From Paenibacillus sp. FSL K6-1330 (GTDB taxonomy: Bacteria > Bacillota > Bacilli > Paenibacillales > Paenibacillaceae), in NCBI RefSeq assembly GCF_037976825.1, contig NZ_CP150269.1:455001-519000 (forward strand): a DNA stretch of 64,000 nt, given 5' to 3'. How positions within the stretch are numbered: position 1 is the first letter of the stretch; every line of letters begins with the position of its first letter. A program made the translations under genes and the position numbers. Below the pieces are notes generated by a model. It searched no databases and was not told where the DNA came from. It saw nothing but the letters and a program-made list of their open reading frames with translations. This document shows positions 27,869 through 37,282 of this stretch, piece by piece.

Positions 27869-28246
27869 ATGCCAATTACGTCCGAAAAGGAGAGAAGATC
27901 TTATGAATGGAATGGGGAGCGACAATACAATATTCCGTCTGAGGCGACCATGGATGTAATCGGCGGCAAGTGGAAGGTCATTGTGCTGTGCCACTTAAGT
28001 TATGGACCCAAGCGAACGAGTGAAATTAAGAAGCAGATGCCGGATATTACGCAGAAAATGTTAACCCAGACGCTGCGGGAGCTGGAGGAGGATGGGATTA
28101 TCACGCGAACGGTCTTTAATCAAGTGCCGCCTAAGGTCGTGTATGAGCTGAGTGAAATGGGCGTTTCGCTGCAACCGATCCTTGACCAAATCTGTGAATG
28201 GGGCGAGAAGTACTTGAATGGGAAATCGAAGGTAATTACACCTTGA
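27869..28246 (+). CDS. HxlR family transcriptional regulator
   Basis: 125 residues from ATG 27869. The winged-helix signature is clear: YNIPSEATMDVIGGKWKVIVLCHL, then KMLTQTLRELEEDGIITRTV and PKVVYELSEMGVSLQPIL. Relatives such as YodB and HypR sense electrophiles or formaldehyde through Cys; a Cys lies in VLCHLS at the usual place and another in QICEWG. It should control the divergent quinone reductase pair. The start is uncertain: no good ribosome site precedes ATG 27869 or GTG 27851, while a strong AAAAGGAGAG precedes an out-of-frame ATG at 27903 that opens only 18 codons. A terminator follows. Confidence 0.83.
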   Translation: MPITSEKERRSYEWNGERQYNIPSEATMDVIGGKWKVIVLCHLSYGPKRTSEIKKQMPDITQKMLTQTLRELEEDGIITRTVFNQVPPKVVYELSEMGVSLQPILDQICEWGEKYLNGKSKVITP

Positions 28247-28259
28247 GGACAGACAAAAT

Positions 28260-28297
28260 AAAAGCTGCTGACCTAATAAGGGTCCGTAGCTTTTTTA
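28260..28297 (+). terminator. Terminator of the HxlR gene
   Basis: AAAGCT...GACC pairs with GGTC...AGCTTT, followed by TTTTTTATTTTTT. Confidence 0.75.
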
Positions 28298-28621
28298 TTT
28301 TTTGAAATAGATTGTTGTCGCTCATAATTTCCATAGGGTAGAGGAAAAGCCAAGATATCCGCAGAATATTTAGTGCTTTAGACTCATTAAAATCCGGGTG
28401 ATTTGAGCAATTTCTATGTTTGTCGAGAAATTGAATAGTTACTATAGATATAATAATGGATAGGGTGTAGGGCTGGGGAGGCCGTAAATATAAGGATTAT
28501 CAATTTCTGACATGCAGCGGGACGAGTCACCCATGAATTAATAGAAACGTTTGTCCATTAGGAAACGTATGATCTTCATAGGACCTAAGGATTACTCACA
28601 AAAGGAGTGTGTACAGCTCAG
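28298..28621 (+). other. Long leader region of the c-di-GMP enzyme gene
   Basis: A possible promoter is TTGTCG (about 28418) with 17-nt spacing to TATAGA. The roughly 170-nt leader downstream contains GGGTG (28463-28467) that could pair with CACCC (28528-28532) around a G-rich inner segment. I looked for a c-di-GMP riboswitch and see none of its conserved cores. Nothing else is visible. Confidence 0.3.
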
Positions 28622-30637
28622 ATGGAAGGCAATTATAACTTATATATTGTTGGGCTTTCAATTGCGATTGCTATACTTGCTTCATACTCGGCTTTGAATA
28701 TTACCTCTAAAATTTCGGATGCGAACGGAAAATCCAAGTTTTTTTGGCTTTGCGGTGGCGCCATGGTCATGGGAAGCGGCATTTGGTCCATGCATTTTGT
28801 CGGCATGCTGGCCATGCACATGAATATGAATGTGAGGTACGATGTCTTTCTGACCATCATGTCGATGCTCGTCAGCGTGGTTTCCTCCTTCATTGCGTTT
28901 TATATCACGATGCCCAAAAACATTAACTGGTCCAAAATCGCCATTGGCGGCTTCATTATGGGAAGCGGCATCGTCACCATGCATTACATGGGAATGGAAG
29001 CCATGGTCATCCATGCCGAAATTAGTTATGATCCCGGCATTTGGGTTCTGTCCGCCATCATTGCATTGGTTGCTTCCTATGCGGCTTTATTATTGTTTCT
29101 CCGTTTTCGGAATCATCCCAAGTCCAGCTTTCTTAAGTGGGGCTCGGCGGTTGTCATGGGATTTGCCGTATGCGGGATGCATTATACAGGCATGAAAGCT
29201 GCACGGTTTGAGGCGCATGCCGGTATGATCACACAGCCGCCGCAGTCTGTCGATTTTCTTCTTCTGTATGGTGTGACGGTCACGATTTTTGCTATCCTGC
29301 TGGTTTCTTGGGGGGCGATGTTCTTTGATCGGCATGTGCTGGAAAAGCTGGCCTATCAGGATACGATCACGGGATTGCCTAACCGCAATGAAATGAACCG
29401 ATTCTTTGAGACGAATGCCGAGACAGAGAAGATTACGATCCTGTTTCTGGATTTGGACCAATTCAAGGCTATCAACGATACGCTGGGCCATAATGTCGGG
29501 GATTTGCTGGTCCAGGAAGTGGGTAAGCGACTGCGTCAATTCATTCGAGGCGGCCAGCAGGTATTCCGGATCGGCGGGGACGAATTTCTGGTTATTTTGA
29601 AGCAAAGCGACCCGAATTATGCCCAGCGCTTAGCCGACGATATACTTCAACAAATAAAAAACGTGTACCATATCGACGGCAACGAATTGTACGTGACGGC
29701 AAGCATCGGAATCAGCATCGGTTCCGTCCATAGCTCTGACCGTACGACGCTGCTGAAGAATGCGGATACCGCAATGTATAAAGCGAAGGGACTGGGCAAG
29801 AACCAGCAATGCCTCTATGACGAGGAGATGGGTCTTCAAGAGGTTCGCAAAATGGAATTGGAGAAGGACCTGCAACGAGCGTTTGAGCTGAAGGAGTTCT
29901 TCATTGTATATCAGCCCAAATGGAATGTGCAAAGTGATCGCTTGGTCGGATTCGAGGCGCTGCTTCGCTGGAAGCATCCCAGATTAGGCGTGATATCGCC
30001 GCTTGAATTCATTCCGATTGCCGAAGAGACGGGGCTGATTATACCAATGACCCGATGGACGCTTGAGGAAGCATGCAAACAGTGCAGAATTTGGCAGGAG
30101 AGAGGAATTGTCCAGCCGGTTTCGGTAAATTTATCGATTCGTTTATTTCATGGTGACAATCTGCTTGAGCTTATTCAAAACGTTCTGGATCAGGCGAATT
30201 TGGAGCCTCGCTTGTTAGAACTGGAAATAGCAGAGTCCATGGTGCTGCATGATGTGAATGATATTATCCGCCAGCTTGGGAATATCAGGTCCTTGGGGGT
30301 TAAGGTCTCCATGGATGATTTCGGAACCGGTTATTCCTCGATTGGTCTATTGGACCGGATTCCGATTGATGCTTTAAAGCTGGACCGCCAGTTCACCAAT
30401 GATTTGGACACGCCCAGCAAACGCGCCATTGTCAACGCCATCGTTCTTATGGCAGAGAATTTGAATCTGGATGTAATCGCGGAAGGTGTCGAGAACAAGG
30501 AGCATATCGACTTTTTGACCGGACTTGGCTGCCACGTCATGCAAGGTTATTATTACGGAAAGCCGATGGATATCGATGAGATTAAGGTCTGGATGTACGA
30601 ACATAATCACAAAACAGAAGAGATCGAGATCCTCTGA
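28622..30637 (+). CDS. MHYT-GGDEF-EAL c-di-GMP turnover protein
   Basis: 671 residues. An integral-membrane MHYT sensor (about 5-235) shows three repeats of the signature, SMHFVGM (56-62), TMHYMGM (119-125) and GMHYTGM (185-191), thought to bind copper and sense O2, CO or NO. Then a GGDEF domain with an intact GGDEF at 318-322 and an EAL domain with EALLRW (445-450), DDFGTGYSS and the DALKLDRQF loop. Both cyclase and phosphodiesterase sites look complete, so it may make or break c-di-GMP. The inhibitory I-site position reads RGGQ (309-312) instead of RxxD, so product inhibition is probably lost. ATG 28622 follows AAAGGAG by about 14 nt, a rather long spacing. Confidence 0.92.
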   Translation: MEGNYNLYIVGLSIAIAILASYSALNITSKISDANGKSKFFWLCGGAMVMGSGIWSMHFVGMLAMHMNMNVRYDVFLTIMSMLVSVVSSFIAFYITMPKNINWSKIAIGGFIMGSGIVTMHYMGMEAMVIHAEISYDPGIWVLSAIIALVASYAALLLFLRFRNHPKSSFLKWGSAVVMGFAVCGMHYTGMKAARFEAHAGMITQPPQSVDFLLLYGVTVTIFAILLVSWGAMFFDRHVLEKLAYQDTITGLPNRNEMNRFFETNAETEKITILFLDLDQFKAINDTLGHNVGDLLVQEVGKRLRQFIRGGQQVFRIGGDEFLVILKQSDPNYAQRLADDILQQIKNVYHIDGNELYVTASIGISIGSVHSSDRTTLLKNADTAMYKAKGLGKNQQCLYDEEMGLQEVRKMELEKDLQRAFELKEFFIVYQPKWNVQSDRLVGFEALLRWKHPRLGVISPLEFIPIAEETGLIIPMTRWTLEEACKQCRIWQERGIVQPVSVNLSIRLFHGDNLLELIQNVLDQANLEPRLLELEIAESMVLHDVNDIIRQLGNIRSLGVKVSMDDFGTGYSSIGLLDRIPIDALKLDRQFTNDLDTPSKRAIVNAIVLMAENLNLDVIAEGVENKEHIDFLTGLGCHVMQGYYYGKPMDIDEIKVWMYEHNHKTEEIEIL

Positions 30638-30671
30638 TGAAAAGTAAATGGAATAGATACAGAGCATACGA

Positions 30672-30699
30672 ATAACGGGCACCGTGAGGTGTCCGTTAT
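30672..30699. terminator. Hairpin between convergent genes
   Basis: ATAACGG-GCACC, GTGA loop, GGTG-T-CCGTTAT between the convergent c-di-GMP enzyme and splB. No long T-run, so weak as a terminator by itself. Confidence 0.5.
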
Positions 30700-30750
30700 G
30701 CTGTTAGTGGAGACATATAATAACCGCCTGGGCCCCTCAAGTCTCTGCAA

Positions 30751-31776
30751 TTAAACAAAATAGGCAATTTTCGCGCGAGGGAAATATTCTTGGATCCCCT
30801 TCTCGAACAACTGCTGGAACTCCTCGACGGTTTCAGCCTTATAGACATATTTAAACTTTCCGTACCTTCCCCATTTTAACTGCCGATCTTCCTCGTCCAT
30901 ATTCAGTTTGGTTTTGGGGTAACGCTTTAAAATGGTGCTTTTGGCCGTTTTGGTAAAACGGTGTTGAATGAGCTCGAACGTCAGATCCTTTACCTCCACA
31001 TGGCTCAATCGCTCATGAAGCTTCTCTAACAAATGCCAGTATCCCTCTTGCCATCCGTCATATTTAACGATCGGGGCAATGATGAAACCTAACGGATATC
31101 CGGCTTCGGCAATTTTGCCCGCGGCTTCAATCCGTTCTTCGAAGGAAGAGGTGCCCGGCTCGAAATAACGGATGACATAATCGGAATTGATGGAGAAGCG
31201 GACCCTGGTATGGCCGCCGTGATCGATATTCAGAAGGGAATCGATGTTGGCGAATTTCGTCACGAATCGCAGTCGGCCATATTCCTGCTTGGCCATAAAT
31301 TCAATGTAATAGGCAAGTGCTCCGGTCAAATGCTCAAGCGATACGGGATCCCCCGTGCAAGCAGCTTCGAAACGCGTAATTTCCGGGGTCCGATCCGCGA
31401 TATAGGCCTTTGCTTTATCCAGGATTTGATCCAGGTTCACGTAAATCCGCACATAAGGTTTCGAACTCATCGTCGTTTGCAGGTAGCAGTAATGACAATG
31501 TCCCGCACATCCGGTAGTTAGCGGGATGGCATATTCCGCTGACGGCTTGGAGGTATCGAAGTCCAATGTTTTCCTGATCCCGACAACCAGGGTTCTCTTG
31601 GCGTTGCGGTATTTTTCAGTTTCCGATTCTCCTGGAATACCGGTCACCCTATTATGAGATGTTGTCATTTTAATGGGGGTACCTAATTCTTCAAACCATG
31701 CTTGCAGCTTTTTTCCAAGCGGATACTCCAACGCGTCCGGCTCAAAAAAGACCAGTTCCGGGTCAAAACGCTCCAA
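30751..31776 (-). CDS. splB: Spore photoproduct lyase
   Basis: 341 residues, the same size as B. subtilis SplB, a radical-SAM enzyme that repairs the thymine dimer of UV-exposed spores during germination. The cluster motif CAGHCHYC (C-x3-C-x2-C) sits in the conserved context SAEYAIPLTTGCAGHCHYCYLQ. TTG 31776 is preferred: GGGAGGGAG lies 5 nt before it and the protein then starts as family members do (ERFDPELVFFEPDALEYPLG). An in-frame ATG at 31845 would add a His/Cys-rich 23-residue extension and has no ribosome site. No splA is next to it, unlike in B. subtilis. The gene marks the host as a spore former. Confidence 0.93.
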   Translation of the reverse strand: MERFDPELVFFEPDALEYPLGKKLQAWFEELGTPIKMTTSHNRVTGIPGESETEKYRNAKRTLVVGIRKTLDFDTSKPSAEYAIPLTTGCAGHCHYCYLQTTMSSKPYVRIYVNLDQILDKAKAYIADRTPEITRFEAACTGDPVSLEHLTGALAYYIEFMAKQEYGRLRFVTKFANIDSLLNIDHGGHTRVRFSINSDYVIRYFEPGTSSFEERIEAAGKIAEAGYPLGFIIAPIVKYDGWQEGYWHLLEKLHERLSHVEVKDLTFELIQHRFTKTAKSTILKRYPKTKLNMDEEDRQLKWGRYGKFKYVYKAETVEEFQQLFEKGIQEYFPRAKIAYFV

Positions 31777-32006
31777 ATAATCTCCCTCCCCGCTAAATAA
31801 AGAATATGATGTATAGGATTGGCAACAGTCGTGATGATCATGCATAGTTCAAGTTATCAAAAGGGGAAACGGATAAGCAGGTTTAAGTATGATTATGAAA
31901 GCCCTTTCGGAAATCTATGATATACTACGACATAACAGGCATACCATTTATAACAACCTATATTTTCCTATATTAGCCTCATACTTTCACAAGCAAAGGA
32001 GATTTC

Positions 32007-32762
32007 ATGATGTTTAATGTTCTTGTTGTTGACGATGAGTCCGTTCAAAGAGAAGGCATTAAGGATTTGATCTCTCAGTACCGCTTTCCCTTTCAAGTAC
32101 TGGAAGCCGAGAACGGAATGAGCGCGGAGCGGATTCTGGTTCAGAACGCGATTGATATCCTCATCACCGATGTCAGAATGCCTCTGATGGACGGACTTGC
32201 GCTAAGCAAACAAGCCCGAAAGATGCAGCAGGATCTAAAGATTGTCATCTGCAGCGGTTATGACGAATTTGAATATGCCCGCAGCGCCATCCGGCTGGGC
32301 GTGGTAAATTACTTGCTGAAGCCGCTGGTCAGGGAGGAGTTTCTGGAGGTGATGGAGGATATTACGCAGATCAGTCCTTATGGTGGGGATCTTGAGCAGG
32401 AGACGGTGGAATCCAAGGTCATCCTTCAGGTCAAGGATTATGTGAAGGATCATTACCAGCGGGACATTTCGTTGTCGGATGCAGCCCACGATGTATACCT
32501 GTCCCCGGGGTATTTGAGTATTTTGTTCAAGAAAGAGACCGGCGAGAACTTCTCGAAGTATTTAACCGATTACCGCTTGCGACGGGCAAGCCATCTGCTC
32601 CTGAACTCCAATATGAAGGTAAATGATATTGCCGGAGCGGTTGGCATCGATAACCATTCGTATTTTGCCAAGCTGTTCAAAAGCAAGTTCGGCGTCAGTC
32701 CCTTACAGTACAGAGAGTGCGGGGTGCTCCATGATCGGATGGATCAAGAACAAGTTCAATGA
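32007..32762 (+). CDS. YesN-type response regulator with AraC DNA-binding domain
   Basis: 251 residues: receiver domain (about 4-120, phosphoacceptor Asp55 in ITDVRMPLMDG, Lys at NYLLKPL) and a C-terminal AraC double helix-turn-helix (about 148-245; ISLSDAAHDVYLSPGYLSILFKKETG). It is compact: most YesN regulators exceed 500 residues because of a middle region missing here. ATG 32007 (or 32010) follows AAAGGAG. The gene for its kinase starts 32 nt inside its 3' end, and the sugar ABC operon downstream is the likely target. Confidence 0.9.
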   Translation: MMFNVLVVDDESVQREGIKDLISQYRFPFQVLEAENGMSAERILVQNAIDILITDVRMPLMDGLALSKQARKMQQDLKIVICSGYDEFEYARSAIRLGVVNYLLKPLVREEFLEVMEDITQISPYGGDLEQETVESKVILQVKDYVKDHYQRDISLSDAAHDVYLSPGYLSILFKKETGENFSKYLTDYRLRRASHLLLNSNMKVNDIAGAVGIDNHSYFAKLFKSKFGVSPLQYRECGVLHDRMDQEQVQ

Positions 32763-34380
32763 TATCAGGTTCCGCAACAAGCTGCTGCTGTCCCACTTGG
32801 TGATTGCACTCATTCCCATTCTTCTGCTCGGGCTGCTTTCCTTCATTCAGTCCTACCGCATTCAGATGAAAGAACTGCGGAGCGAAGCTAAAGCCAGCCT
32901 GGAGCAGGTGGCTAACATTATGGATTACAAGATCAACCGGTACAATACGCTGAGCGAGTTCATGGTGCTAAATCGGGAGTTGTCGCAGATATTTATTAAG
33001 GATTACGAAGAGAACTATTTTAACATGTACCTGGATTTCCGTGACATTCTGGAGCCGTTAATCTCGAATATCCGGCTGATGGATGATGATATTGAGGCCA
33101 TCACCTTTTATACATCCGGAGAGCTGCTGGGGATTCGCGACAATATTTTGCCGATCGGGGATCTTAAGAGCAAGTCTTGGTACGATGGATTTCGGGGCAG
33201 GCGCTGGATTGTGGACGGGGAGAAGCTTTATCTCGTTCAGGAACTGATCAGCAATCCGAAGGACAGCAATTTCATGGTCATTTCCATTCAGCATGACAGC
33301 ATCTTTGCAGACCTGGACAAGCTGTCGGAGCATGTGGCGGTTCATATCGAGGATGCTGAGCAGCGGGTGATATTCAAGGAAAGCAAGGCGCCGGATGCAT
33401 CTGCCGGTTTGGAGGATGGGGAGCCGAGCGGGCTAAGCCTAAGCCGATCACTCGCTAACAATGGCTGGACGGTTCACTATCATTTGCTGAACACGAATGC
33501 ATACGCCAATGCGCTCGGTATTTTTCAAATTACGTTGTTTGTCATTATCCTCAGCTTGATCATTACCTTCCTGCTCATTTATGTGATCTCCAACAATTTC
33601 ACGCGCAGAATTATCCATATCAAGAACAAGGTAGACAAGGTGGAGCAGAACAATCTGGATGTCATTATCCAAAGCTCGTCCAGGGATGAATTCGGTGAGC
33701 TGACCAACGGCATCGGCAAAATGCTGAAACGGATTAACAGCCTTATCTCCCAGGTGTATCAAGCGGAAATCGCCAAGAGGGAAAGCGAATATAACAAGCT
33801 AATCAATCAGATTAATCCGCACTTTCTATACAACACCCTCTCCTTTATCCGGTGGAGGGCCGAGAAGAAGGCGGATATCGAAACGAGTTATATGGTATCG
33901 GCATTGGCCCGGTTCTATAGAACGACGCTGAATCAGGGGAGGCATATGGCAACGATCAAGGATGAGGTGCAGCACATCAAAGCTTACCTGGATTTGCAGC
34001 TTATTATGAATGATGGCCGGTTTGATGTGGATTACCATATTGATGAGAGAGTGTTACATACCGAGGTCATCCATTTTATTCTGCAGCCGATTGTGGAAAA
34101 TGCCATCAAACACGGATTTGTGGAGGCAGGAGGGGCAGATTACCAGATCTACATTGGGGTCAGCCAGGTCGAAGGGGGAATTAAACTAATCGTCAGCGAT
34201 AACGGGGTGGGCATGACTCCCGTGCAGGCGGCGAGGCTGCTGGCCGGAGAGAGCGGGGGCTGCGGCGTTCGGAACGTGAATGACCGGATCAAGCTGTATT
34301 ACGGACAGGATTACGGACTCGATATTCATAGTGAGTCAGGCAGCGGAACGGAAGTATCGATGGTCATTCCAGCCTCCTGA
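32731..34380 (+). CDS. YesM-type sensor histidine kinase
   Basis: 549 residues: transmembrane helix 1 (about 18-38), outside sensor region (about 40-260), transmembrane helix 2 (about 262-288), HAMP linker, His-kinase domain of the LytS/YesM type with QINPHFLYNTLS (phosphoacceptor about His364), and an ATPase domain with PIVENAIKHG and DNGVGMT. It should sense an extracellular sugar, perhaps through the solute-binding protein, and phosphorylate the response regulator. ATG 32731 fits the family N-terminus and overlaps the regulator gene by 32 nt, implying coupled translation. A terminator follows, so the pair is separate from the transport operon. Confidence 0.9.
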   Translation: MIGWIKNKFNDIRFRNKLLLSHLVIALIPILLLGLLSFIQSYRIQMKELRSEAKASLEQVANIMDYKINRYNTLSEFMVLNRELSQIFIKDYEENYFNMYLDFRDILEPLISNIRLMDDDIEAITFYTSGELLGIRDNILPIGDLKSKSWYDGFRGRRWIVDGEKLYLVQELISNPKDSNFMVISIQHDSIFADLDKLSEHVAVHIEDAEQRVIFKESKAPDASAGLEDGEPSGLSLSRSLANNGWTVHYHLLNTNAYANALGIFQITLFVIILSLIITFLLIYVISNNFTRRIIHIKNKVDKVEQNNLDVIIQSSSRDEFGELTNGIGKMLKRINSLISQVYQAEIAKRESEYNKLINQINPHFLYNTLSFIRWRAEKKADIETSYMVSALARFYRTTLNQGRHMATIKDEVQHIKAYLDLQLIMNDGRFDVDYHIDERVLHTEVIHFILQPIVENAIKHGFVEAGGADYQIYIGVSQVEGGIKLIVSDNGVGMTPVQAARLLAGESGGCGVRNVNDRIKLYYGQDYGLDIHSESGSGTEVSMVIPAS

Positions 34381-34416
34381 ACAGCGTATGTTATTCGGTC
34401 CATAGCATTGGTAATG

Positions 34417-34449
34417 AAAGCGGTGTGCTGAGGCAGCCGCTTTTTTTTG
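34417..34449 (+). terminator. Terminator of the two-component operon
   Basis: AAAGCGG pairs with CCGCTTT around an inner CTG/CAG pairing, and eight T follow. Confidence 0.85.
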
Positions 34450-34578
34450 TAGTTTGAAGTGGAGAACAAGAAGGTCATGAAAAAAGTGATACATATCCGA
34501 AAAATGTTGCATATACGCCAATTTTGAAACCGCATACAATTTGATTATCAACCAAAACGAGAAGAAGGGGATGACAGG

Positions 34579-36216
34579 ATGAACAAACGCAGAAAGATGG
34601 CTTCTCTGCTGCTCAGCTGTATGATACTGGCCGTATTCAGCGGCTGCGGCGGGGGCAAGAGTGATAACGTGCAGCCGGAAATTTCAGAGCAGGATTATGA
34701 GCCTTACGGAAAATATGAGACGCCGGTGGAATTTACGATCGGCCGGAATACCAATCATGTGAACAACCTGCCATCAGGCGATACGATTGAGGACAATTTG
34801 GCTACCCGTTACGTGGAGGACCGGGTGAATGTGAAAGCCAAGGTGGCTTGGGAGACGGATGATATGGATCAGAAGCTCTCGCTATCGATGACAACGGGCG
34901 ATCTGCCGGACGTTATGCTGGTTAGCCGCGATATTTTCAACCAACTGGTGGATAATGACCTGATTGCCGATATGACGGAGGTGTACGAGAAGACCGCATC
35001 CGACGGGGTCAAGAATATCTACGCTTCCTATGGCGACTTGCTGCTGAACCAGGTGAAGGTCGACGGTAAAATCATGGGCCTTCCGATGACGAATATCGGC
35101 AACCAGCACCAGCTGCTGTGGGTTCGGAAGGACTGGGTGGATAAGGTCGGCGCGAAGATGCCGGAATCCGTCGAGGATGTATGGAACCTCGCCAGAACAT
35201 TCGTGGAGCAGGACGCCTCGGGAACAGGCAAGACGGTCGGAATGGTGATGGATTCCAATGCCATGAACTTTACGCCGGTTTTCGCTGCGCATGGCGCCTT
35301 TCCGATGAACTGGATCGAGAAGGACGGCCAGGTTGTATATGGTTCGGTCCAGCCCGAGATGAAGCAAGCGCTGACGGAGCTGAGCGCCATGTACAAGGAA
35401 GGTTTGATTGATAAACAGTTCGCCGTCCGGTCGAATGAAGAGAAGGAAGCGCTTGTGATCAACGGTCAGGTAGGCATGCTGTTTAATCCATGGTGGATCG
35501 GCTACACCAACTACAAGGACTCGATCAAGCAAGATCCCGATGCTGTCTGGGTTGCCGTATCGGCACCGGTAGACGAGAACGGCAAATTCAAAACGATCCG
35601 TCAGGATCCGGTGGGCGGCGGTATCGTTGTGGTGAAGAAGGATTTTGCCCATCCCGAAGCGATCATGAAGTCGGTCAATCTGACTACGGATTTCCTGTAC
35701 TCCTTAACGGATGATGCAATTAACTACAAGAAAGAGCATCCGGACGAGATGCTGACCGATGCCAGTCGTTGGAACAATGATCCGACGCAAATTCCGATGC
35801 AAGTGGATTATGACGACGTGTTGAAGCGTTATTACGACGATCTGATGAAGGCGGATCAATCCGGGGATGCTTCGGCCGTTCAGGAGGACCGGGTGGTATC
35901 CTTCAAGGCATATCAGGAGTTTAAGGAGAAAGGCAATGCCGTCGATGTGAACACCTATGGCGAATACCTCTCCCGTATCGAGGGTCAACGCGAAGCGAAC
36001 AATCCGAATCTGGAAGTGATTCCTGCAGGCTTCTACGGAACCACCGAGACGATGAAGCTGAAGTGGGCCAATCTCCAAAAGCTCGAAGAAGAGACGATAT
36101 TGAAAATCATCATGGGCCAAGCCCCCGTTGATGAATTCGATAAGTTTGTGGACACCTGGAAGCGTACCGGCGGCGATGAGATTACGGAAGAGGTCAACCA
36201 GATGAGCAGCAGATAA
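34579..36216 (+). CDS. Lipoprotein solute-binding protein of a sugar ABC importer (LplA/family 1)
   Basis: 545 residues. A lipoprotein signal ends in VFSGC with Cys23, so the mature protein is tethered to the outer face of the membrane. The rest is a two-lobed family-1 type carbohydrate-binding protein of the large LplA kind common in Paenibacillus (DMDQKLSLSMTTGDLPDVMLV and RKDWVDKVGAKMPESVEDVW are typical). Two permeases follow in the same direction, but no ATPase is in the operon, as is usual when a shared MsmX-type ATPase is used. The preceding YesMN pair probably induces it. The ligand, likely an oligosaccharide, is unknown. Confidence 0.9.
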   Translation: MNKRRKMASLLLSCMILAVFSGCGGGKSDNVQPEISEQDYEPYGKYETPVEFTIGRNTNHVNNLPSGDTIEDNLATRYVEDRVNVKAKVAWETDDMDQKLSLSMTTGDLPDVMLVSRDIFNQLVDNDLIADMTEVYEKTASDGVKNIYASYGDLLLNQVKVDGKIMGLPMTNIGNQHQLLWVRKDWVDKVGAKMPESVEDVWNLARTFVEQDASGTGKTVGMVMDSNAMNFTPVFAAHGAFPMNWIEKDGQVVYGSVQPEMKQALTELSAMYKEGLIDKQFAVRSNEEKEALVINGQVGMLFNPWWIGYTNYKDSIKQDPDAVWVAVSAPVDENGKFKTIRQDPVGGGIVVVKKDFAHPEAIMKSVNLTTDFLYSLTDDAINYKKEHPDEMLTDASRWNNDPTQIPMQVDYDDVLKRYYDDLMKADQSGDASAVQEDRVVSFKAYQEFKEKGNAVDVNTYGEYLSRIEGQREANNPNLEVIPAGFYGTTETMKLKWANLQKLEEETILKIIMGQAPVDEFDKFVDTWKRTGGDEITEEVNQMSSR

Positions 36217-36321
36217 GGAAAGCATGAGCCTTGGCGCGGAGGGCTATTGGTGGTCATCCGCGCGGGCTTTTCATTCGATAAGGCCTGTCCTGACAGGGAC
36301 ATGATGGAGGTGGAGCGGACG

Positions 36322-37272
36322 ATGGCGCAAGTGGAAACAACCGTCAATTCAGAGCGGGAAGTACGATACCGGAGGAAAAAGAAACGAAGAACCTTTGACG
36401 AAATGACCTATCATGCGATGCTGCTGCCCGGCATGGTCATGCTGTTCATTTTCTCGATTGTTCCGATGTTCGGGGTGGTCATGGCTTTTCAAAAGTTCAT
36501 CCCTGCGAAAGGGATATTCGGCTCCGCATGGGCAGGACTCGACAATTTCACGTATATGTTTCAACTGCCGGATGCCAAACAGATTTTTGTGAATACGCTG
36601 GTCATCGCGGTCGGGAAGATTGTTCTCGGATTGATTGTACCGATCGTGTTCGCCCTGCTGCTAAATGAGGTGCGTCTGAAGCTCTTCAAAAGCACGATTC
36701 AAACCATCGTGTATTTGCCGCATTTTATGTCATGGGTGGTCTTGGGTACGATGTTGACCATGATCTTTTCCTTTGACGGCATGATTAACAATTTCCTTGA
36801 GTTTCTGGGGCTGGAGCGGATCATGTTTCTGGCAAGCAACGACTGGTTCAGGCCGCTGCTCATCGTGACGGATACCTGGAAGGAATTCGGCTACGGGACG
36901 ATTGTGTATTTGGCTGCGTTGACGGCGATTAACCCGGCTTTGTATGAATCGGCCGCAATGGACGGCGCAAGCCGCTGGAAACAGACGCTGAATATCACAC
37001 TGCCGGGCATGTTTCCGACGATCATCCTGCTGGGCACGCTGAGTCTCGGCAATGTGTTGAATGCAGGATTTGACCAGGTGTTCAACCTGTATAATCCGCT
37101 GGTATATGAGACAGGTGATATTATCGATACGTTTGTGTACCGCATGGGTCTGATCAATATGCAGTATTCGTTCGCAACGGCGATCGGACTGATGAAATCG
37201 GTCATCAGCTTTATTCTGATCGTTATATCCTACAGGCTGGCCTCGAGGTATGCGGGGTACAGGATTTTCTAG
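36322..37272 (+). CDS. Sugar ABC transporter permease (LplB type)
   Basis: 316 residues with six predicted membrane helices and the ATPase-contact loop YESAAMDGASRWKQTLNITLP. A basic cytoplasmic N-terminus (RRKKKRRTFDEM) precedes the first helix, as in LplB proteins. ATG 36322 lies 10 nt after GGAGGT; in-frame ATGs at 36301 and 36304 precede that ribosome site. It pairs with the next permease (starts 11 nt after this stop) and the upstream binding protein. Confidence 0.9.
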   Translation: MAQVETTVNSEREVRYRRKKKRRTFDEMTYHAMLLPGMVMLFIFSIVPMFGVVMAFQKFIPAKGIFGSAWAGLDNFTYMFQLPDAKQIFVNTLVIAVGKIVLGLIVPIVFALLLNEVRLKLFKSTIQTIVYLPHFMSWVVLGTMLTMIFSFDGMINNFLEFLGLERIMFLASNDWFRPLLIVTDTWKEFGYGTIVYLAALTAINPALYESAAMDGASRWKQTLNITLPGMFPTIILLGTLSLGNVLNAGFDQVFNLYNPLVYETGDIIDTFVYRMGLINMQYSFATAIGLMKSVISFILIVISYRLASRYAGYRIF

Positions 37273-37282
37273 GAGGGTTAGC

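Noticed and set aside
28440..28540. Possible c-di-GMP riboswitch in the leader of the c-di-GMP enzyme gene.
   Set aside because: The conserved cores of both known c-di-GMP riboswitch classes are absent; only a loose GGGTG/CACCC pairing is present.
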